This document shows positions 5,055-5,361 of a stretch of 5,361 nucleotides of DNA, piece after piece. Source of the DNA: JAXHUK01 sp034189725 (GTDB lineage Bacteria > Chloroflexota > Dehalococcoidia > SZUA-161); NCBI GenBank assembly GCA_034189725.1, contig JAXHUK010000083.1, forward strand, positions 1 through 5,361. The letters are read 5' to 3'. The notes beneath the pieces are model-generated. The model did no database searches. It saw only the letters and a program-made list of their open reading frames with translations, and was not told where the DNA came from. Position numbers and translations under genes: made by a program. Each line of letters starts with the position of its first letter. Positions within the stretch are counted from its first letter, which is position 1.

Positions 5055-5361
5055 TTGATTCCTTTGCCTGCCCTGAAGCGAACAGCCTCCCAGATGCCGG
5101 GCAGCAGGAGCATGCCCAGCAGTGCAACTACTGCGATCGCACTGAAGTCGGTACTCTGAGAGTACATCTGGCAGTCCAGCAGCCCACCCTGGGGCGCTGG
5201 CGTAGCTGTGGCGTAGGGAGATGATGGTGTTTGTCTTGGCTCCAGCCCCAGGCTTTGACGCCAGGCGTTATCCAGTCCTGTGGTATCGAAGCCATATACC
5301 TCTAAAAGTGCATCATCATAGCTTGAACCCTGTTCGAATATGCTCAGCAGGAGCAGCATTC
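5051..5361 (-). CDS. Peptidase-MA-like, membrane-anchored protein, C-terminal end
   Basis: The frame enters from the right edge, and about 102 residues plus the TGA stop are visible. The first part (FEQGSSYDDALLEVYGFDTTGLDNAWRQSLGL) resembles the end of peptidase-MA-like gluzincin domains, where a short helix pair closes with a W-R-xSLG motif. A Pro/Thr/Ser-rich linker (about 41-57) leads to a single membrane segment (FSAIAVVALLGMLLLPGIW, about 72-90) and a basic tail (RFRAGKGIK), which predicts an extracytoplasmic domain anchored at its C-terminus. The catalytic HExxH part would lie outside the window, so activity cannot be judged. It is co-transcribed with the solute-binding lipoprotein (4-nt overlap). 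The family call is moderate; the membrane topology is well supported. Confidence 0.7.
   Translation of the reverse strand, partial: MLLLLSIFEQGSSYDDALLEVYGFDTTGLDNAWRQSLGLEPRQTPSSPYATATPAPQGGLLDCQMYSQSTDFSAIAVVALLGMLLLPGIWEAVRFRAGKGIK

Noticed and set aside
4819..5127. 102-codon minus-strand frame overlapping the binding-protein start
   Set aside because: It is in a different frame from the lipoprotein signal peptide and the upstream gene; both of those are coherent, while this is Arg/Cys-rich without motifs.

Overview
The window carries seven protein-coding genes or gene ends in three blocks. The content suggests an anaerobic or micro-aerobic bacterium that makes selenoproteins. The style of the proteins resembles Chloroflexota (Dehalococcoidia-like): a class III CoA-transferase of the two-domain type, an OppA/DppA-like lipoprotein, a peptidase-MA-like tail and several toxin-antitoxin modules. 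That taxonomic call is inference from protein style; no rRNA or marker gene is present.

Block 1 (1-1842, plus strand): the C-terminal part of a family III (CaiB/BaiF) CoA-transferase ends in a strong 14-bp hairpin. It is followed by a separately promoted peroxiredoxin gene. The peroxiredoxin frame is broken only by an in-frame TGA at 1393-1395, exactly where the peroxidatic cysteine of the motif FYPGDFTFVCPTEL belongs. A GC-rich hairpin with a GGUC apical loop begins 11 nt after the TGA and has bacterial SECIS geometry. I read this as one 234-codon selenoprotein gene (Sec86). It would be missed, or split in two, by standard gene calling. It also lacks the usual C-terminal resolving cysteine and has a 37-residue N-terminal extension, with two start codons that each have a perfect AGGAGG.

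Block 2 (1917-3351, minus strand): two unrelated type II toxin-antitoxin modules lie in tandem. The first transcribed is an 84-residue antitoxin with a PemK/MazF-like toxin; next is an AbrB-type antitoxin with a VapC PIN-domain toxin. Each is preceded by a copy of the same ~134-nt segment, which holds the 3' tail of the neighbouring binding-protein gene, a diverged middle, and a promoter with an identical GTTATAAC palindrome and identical promoter-to-ATG spacing. The copies are offset by 784-785 bp, so one toxin-antitoxin module plus flank behaves as an inserted or exchanged cassette.

Block 3 (3453-5361, minus strand): a peptidase-MA-like membrane-anchored protein (C-terminal part only) overlaps by 4 nt the start of a 533-residue family 5 solute-binding lipoprotein, indicating a translationally coupled operon whose transport permeases are not in view.

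Block 1 converges on block 2 at 1843-1916. No gene-free stretch exceeds 300 bases; the longest gaps are 2567-2765 (second repeat copy and promoter) and 958-1137 (terminator and peroxiredoxin promoter). I see no RNA gene, CRISPR array, transposase or origin.
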